Shown here piece after piece: positions 6,624 through 9,323 of a stretch of 9,323 bases of DNA; position 1 is the stretch's first letter, and the number at the start of each line of letters is the position of its first letter. A program made the translations under genes and the position numbers. This DNA is from CAZGXM01 sp964529795 (lineage in GTDB: Bacteria; Bacillota; JADQBR01). The stretch lies in contig CAZGXM010000080.1 in NCBI GenBank assembly GCA_964529795.1, forward strand, positions 1 to 9,323. Direction: 5' to 3'. The notes below the pieces were generated by a model. The model ran no database searches. It saw only the letters and a program-made list of their open reading frames with translations, and had not been told where the DNA came from.

Positions 6624-8658
6624 ATATCGTGTGGCGGTAGACGTAGGCGGTACTTTTACAGATGTTTTCGTATTTGATGAAAATAACGGTGAAATCACTG
6701 TAACAAAAACTCCTTCAATACCGGATGATCCTGGACAGGGTATTATCAACGGGGTAAACAAAGCGCAAATTCCCTTGTCTGAAGTAACGCTCTTTTCACA
6801 TGGTACTACTGTTGGTACCAATGCGCTTATTATGCGGAACCTGCCAAAGACTGCAATGGTGACAACTGAAGGATTTAGAGATGTAGTGGAAATTCGACGC
6901 TCCACCAAACCCGATTTATGGGATGCTTACAAGGATGTGGCGCTACCGTATATTCGGCGGCGAGACCGTTTTGAAGTAGAAGAGCGGATAGACTGCGACG
7001 GGAAAATAGTGAAGCCTTTAGACGAGGAAGGGGCCAAAAAACTGGCCGTTAAACTGAAGAAGCGGGGAGTGGAAGCAGTTGCCGTGTGTCTCATGAATTC
7101 GTATACCAATTCCAAACATGAGGCCCGGGTTAAGGAAATTTTACAGCAGGAACTGCCGGACACTTTTATCTGTACTTCCAGCGAAGTGCTGCCGGAAATA
7201 TTTGAGCACGAACGGTTCAGCACCACTATGATTAACGCCGTTTTGGGTCCTGTGGTAGGCAGGTATCTTTCCAAGTTGACCGGCAAGTTACAAGAGATGG
7301 GTTATAACGGTGAAGTGCTGGTGCTTCACTGCGGTGGTGGCGTCATGACTGTTGAAACGGTAGCCCAGTATGGTGCGCGAATTGCCAGTTCTGGTATTGC
7401 CGCCGGTGCCATTGCCAGTTCATACATTGCCAAGTTATGCGGTTACAAAAACGCTATCGGTCTGGACATGGGCGGCACCAGTGCGGATATTTCCCTTATG
7501 TATGACGGCGAACTGCGCCAGACCAAAGAATGGTACATCGAGTACGGGTATCCCATCATGTTTCCCAGCATCGAAATAATTACCATTGGTGCCGGTGGCG
7601 GCAGTCTGGCATGGATTGATGAAGGTGGGTCGTTGAGAAACGGACCCCAAAGTGCCGGTGCTGACCCTGGGCCAGTTTGCTACGGTAAAGGCGGAACTGA
7701 GCCTACCAACACCGATGCCAACCTGGTGCTGGGGCGTCTGAACTCAAGTATTCTCGGGGGCAGCGTGAACTTGGACGTTTCTGCGGCCCGGAAAAGCATC
7801 GAGGACAAGATTGCCAGGCCCCTGGGTCTCGAGACGGTGGAAACGGCAGGTGCCATCATTAAGGTTGCCAATGCCAATATGTGCGATGCTTTAAAATTGG
7901 TTTCCATACGCCGGGGGTATGACCCGAGGGAGTTTGCTTTGGTTGCTTTCGGCGGTGCCGGCAGCCTCCACGCGGCGGATTTGGCAAAAGAAATGGAAAT
8001 TCCTACAGTAATAGTACCACCTTTCCCGGGTATCACATCGGCCATGGGGTGTCTGCTGGTAGACGTGCGGCATGATTTGTCCAAGACTTACCTGGCGGAC
8101 GCTGTTACAGTGGATATTGATGAACTGGAGAGCGAATTTGCCGAGCTGGAAAAACAGGCACAGAAACTTTTAGAGGCGGAAAACATGCCGCCGGAAGACA
8201 GGCAGTTATTTAGATATCTTGACATGCGCTATATGGGGCAGTGGCGTGCACTGACAGTGCCGGTTTCCCGCCCGCTCAGATCATTGGAAAAGGCCCTGGA
8301 AAGCTTCCACAACGAGCATCAACGGGAATATGCATTCTCCAACAAGGACCAGGGGGTGCAAATTTACGGCCTCAGGGTTACCGCTGTCGGTTTGGTACCA
8401 AAGCCGGCGTTACGTGAGCATCCCAAAGGCGGAAGCCTGGAAGCAGCCCTGAAAGAGAAACGTCCGGTCTATTTTAAAGAAAGTGGCGGATATACGGAGA
8501 TCAATATTTATGACCGGGAAAAAATTCCTGCCGGAGTGACAATTCAGGGTCCGGCCATAGTGGAACAACTGGATTCCACCGTGGTTATTCCGCCTGGTGT
8601 AACGGCTGAAGTCGACCAATACCTGAATATTATCATGAAAATCGGTGAAAGGAGGTAG
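6616..8658 (+). CDS. hyuA: HyuA-type ATPase subunit (hydantoinase A / acetone carboxylase beta-like)
   Basis: This 680-residue protein is full length for a stand-alone HyuA subunit. It shows DVGGTFTD (9-16, phosphate-1), LDMGGTSADIS (283-293, phosphate-2), GAGGGS (325-330), GPQSAGADPGPVCYG and FGGAGSLHAADLA. Its C-terminal beta-rich part includes GPAIVEQLDSTVVIPPG. Members use ATP to activate a carbonyl substrate or bicarbonate for the partner HyuB subunit. It is clearly homologous to residues 1-680 of the fused protein (shared SSEVLPEI and GPQSAGA motifs) but well diverged, so this is not a recent duplication. The start is a GTG with a good ribosome binding site, preceded by a candidate sigma-54 promoter. 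Its stop is embedded in the ribosome binding site of the following hyuB, indicating co-translation. The substrate is not determinable; acetone/acetophenone carboxylase-like and N-methylhydantoinase-like roles both fit. Confidence 0.93.
   Translation: MGKYRVAVDVGGTFTDVFVFDENNGEITVTKTPSIPDDPGQGIINGVNKAQIPLSEVTLFSHGTTVGTNALIMRNLPKTAMVTTEGFRDVVEIRRSTKPDLWDAYKDVALPYIRRRDRFEVEERIDCDGKIVKPLDEEGAKKLAVKLKKRGVEAVAVCLMNSYTNSKHEARVKEILQQELPDTFICTSSEVLPEIFEHERFSTTMINAVLGPVVGRYLSKLTGKLQEMGYNGEVLVLHCGGGVMTVETVAQYGARIASSGIAAGAIASSYIAKLCGYKNAIGLDMGGTSADISLMYDGELRQTKEWYIEYGYPIMFPSIEIITIGAGGGSLAWIDEGGSLRNGPQSAGADPGPVCYGKGGTEPTNTDANLVLGRLNSSILGGSVNLDVSAARKSIEDKIARPLGLETVETAGAIIKVANANMCDALKLVSIRRGYDPREFALVAFGGAGSLHAADLAKEMEIPTVIVPPFPGITSAMGCLLVDVRHDLSKTYLADAVTVDIDELESEFAELEKQAQKLLEAENMPPEDRQLFRYLDMRYMGQWRALTVPVSRPLRSLEKALESFHNEHQREYAFSNKDQGVQIYGLRVTAVGLVPKPALREHPKGGSLEAALKEKRPVYFKESGGYTEINIYDREKIPAGVTIQGPAIVEQLDSTVVIPPGVTAEVDQYLNIIMKIGERR
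8648..8656 (+). promoter_or_regulatory. ribosome binding site of hyuB overlapping the hyuA stop
   Basis: AAAGGAGGT is a near-perfect anti-16S match ending in the first base of the hyuA stop codon TAG (8656-8658). Two ATGs follow. The ATG at 8661, 5 nt after GGAGG, opens a frame of only 15 codons ending in TGA at 8706-8708. The ATG at 8668, 12 nt after GGAGG, opens the long HyuB frame. Confidence 0.8.
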
Positions 8659-8667
8659 AGATGGTAA

Positions 8668-9323
8668 ATGCAAAAGGCAGTGACAAACAACCGATCAGAA
8701 AGTCTTGATCCGGTTACTTTTGAGGTTTTGAAAAATGGTTTTATCAACCTGGTTGACCAGATGGCGGAGCAGATATTGAGGACCTGTTACTCGTTTGTAA
8801 TTTACAGTCGTGACTTTAGTAACGCTTTATGTGACGCAGAAGGAAACACCGTGATGCAGGGAAGCCAGGACATTGCTGTTCATGTAGGAACCTTACATTT
8901 AACTGCCAGGGCAGTGCTGGATACTTTTAAGGACGATATTAATCCCGGCGACGTCTTTATCGTCAATGATCCCTATTCAGGCGGGACCCATTTTTGCGAC
9001 GTGCGTATTGTCCGTCCCGTATTTTACCGGGATCAAATGATTGCCATGATGCTTTCCAACGGCCACTGGGCGGATATGGGGGGCACGGTTCCCGGGTCAT
9101 TTTACGTCAATGCTAAAGACCATTACGGCGAGGGACTGCGTATTACCCCGGTAAAAATCTGGGATAGAGGGCAGTATCGGTCAGATGTGGCCAATATGAT
9201 GGTGGCAAACATGCGCATTCCCGAGGAACGTCTGGGTGATTTAAGGGCACAGGCCGAAGCGACAAGGGTTGGCGAACAACAACTGCTGCAATTAATTGAC
9301 AAGTACGGATTGGATACGGTGCT
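8668..9323 (+). CDS. hyuB: HyuB-type subunit (hydantoinase B / acetone carboxylase alpha-like), 3' end outside the window
   Basis: The frame from the ATG at 8668 is open to the window edge (218 complete codons, roughly 40% of a usual HyuB). It begins MQKAVTNNRSESLDPVTFEVL and shows LDPVTFEVLKNGFINLVDQM, IYSRDFSNALCDAEGN, NDPYSGGTHFCD (100-111) and GHWADMGG (132-139). GGTHxxD and HxxDxGG are conserved in the family and probably form a metal site. HyuB is the partner that turns the HyuA-activated intermediate into product. It is homologous to residues from about 711 onward of the fused protein. It is translated directly after hyuA from a ribosome binding site in the hyuA stop region. The start is uncertain because a better-placed ATG at 8661 lies in another frame; an in-frame GTG at 8680 is a further alternative. 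Confidence 0.9.
   Translation, partial: MQKAVTNNRSESLDPVTFEVLKNGFINLVDQMAEQILRTCYSFVIYSRDFSNALCDAEGNTVMQGSQDIAVHVGTLHLTARAVLDTFKDDINPGDVFIVNDPYSGGTHFCDVRIVRPVFYRDQMIAMMLSNGHWADMGGTVPGSFYVNAKDHYGEGLRITPVKIWDRGQYRSDVANMMVANMRIPEERLGDLRAQAEATRVGEQQLLQLIDKYGLDTV

Noticed and set aside
2181..8658. recent tandem duplication of hyuA
   Set aside because: The two HyuA sequences share family motifs but differ widely elsewhere, and one is fused to HyuB; they are old paralogues.
1..9323. CRISPR arrays, tRNA or rRNA genes, complete transposase genes
   Set aside because: No regular spaced repeats, cloverleaf-like or rRNA segments, or transposase frames were seen.

Overview
The window reads as a catabolic gene cluster from a Gram-positive anaerobe-like bacterium. 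I would guess Clostridia of the Peptococcaceae/Desulfotomaculum type. The basis is very strong Shine-Dalgarno sequences (AAGGAGGT, AAAGGAGGT), moderate GC, GTG/ATG starts, and a PAS/sigma-54 activator beside ATP-dependent HyuA/HyuB genes. This placement is inference; no taxonomic marker gene is present. All recognisable genes are on the plus strand.

Layout. (1) 1-62: too short to assign; it may hold the 3' end of an upstream gene. (2) 63-2168: a sigma-54-dependent activator with a degenerate CBS pair, two PAS domains, an AAA+ domain and a TyrR/Fis-like helix-turn-helix. (3) 2181-6347: a single 1388-residue protein that fuses a complete HyuA-type ATPase subunit to a complete HyuB-type subunit and carries a Cys/His-containing C-terminal extension of about 115 residues. 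Its gene starts 12 nt after the activator, so the two should be co-transcribed. (4) 6348-6615: a 268-bp gap holding a direct repeat directly at the stop codon, a good intrinsic terminator, a candidate -24/-12 (sigma-54) promoter, and a 22-codon reading frame with a near-perfect ribosome binding site that overlaps the next gene. (5) 6616-8658: a second, free-standing HyuA subunit. (6) 8668 to the window edge: the first 218 codons of its HyuB partner, cut off by the window.

How it may work. HyuA/HyuB proteins form the hydantoinase / 5-oxoprolinase / acetone and acetophenone carboxylase superfamily. HyuA uses ATP, apparently to phosphorylate a substrate carbonyl (or bicarbonate), and HyuB completes the hydrolysis or carboxylation. 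The cluster therefore encodes two such modules, one fused and one split. The activator probably senses a small molecule and drives at least the second module from the -24/-12 promoter. The substrate cannot be read from the sequence: ketones such as acetone or acetophenone, cyclic amides such as hydantoins or oxoproline, and related compounds all remain possible.

The most interesting points are the fused HyuA-HyuB with its unexplained Cys-containing tail, the co-occurrence of fused and split modules, and the compact leader (terminator, sigma-54 promoter, small ORF) between them.
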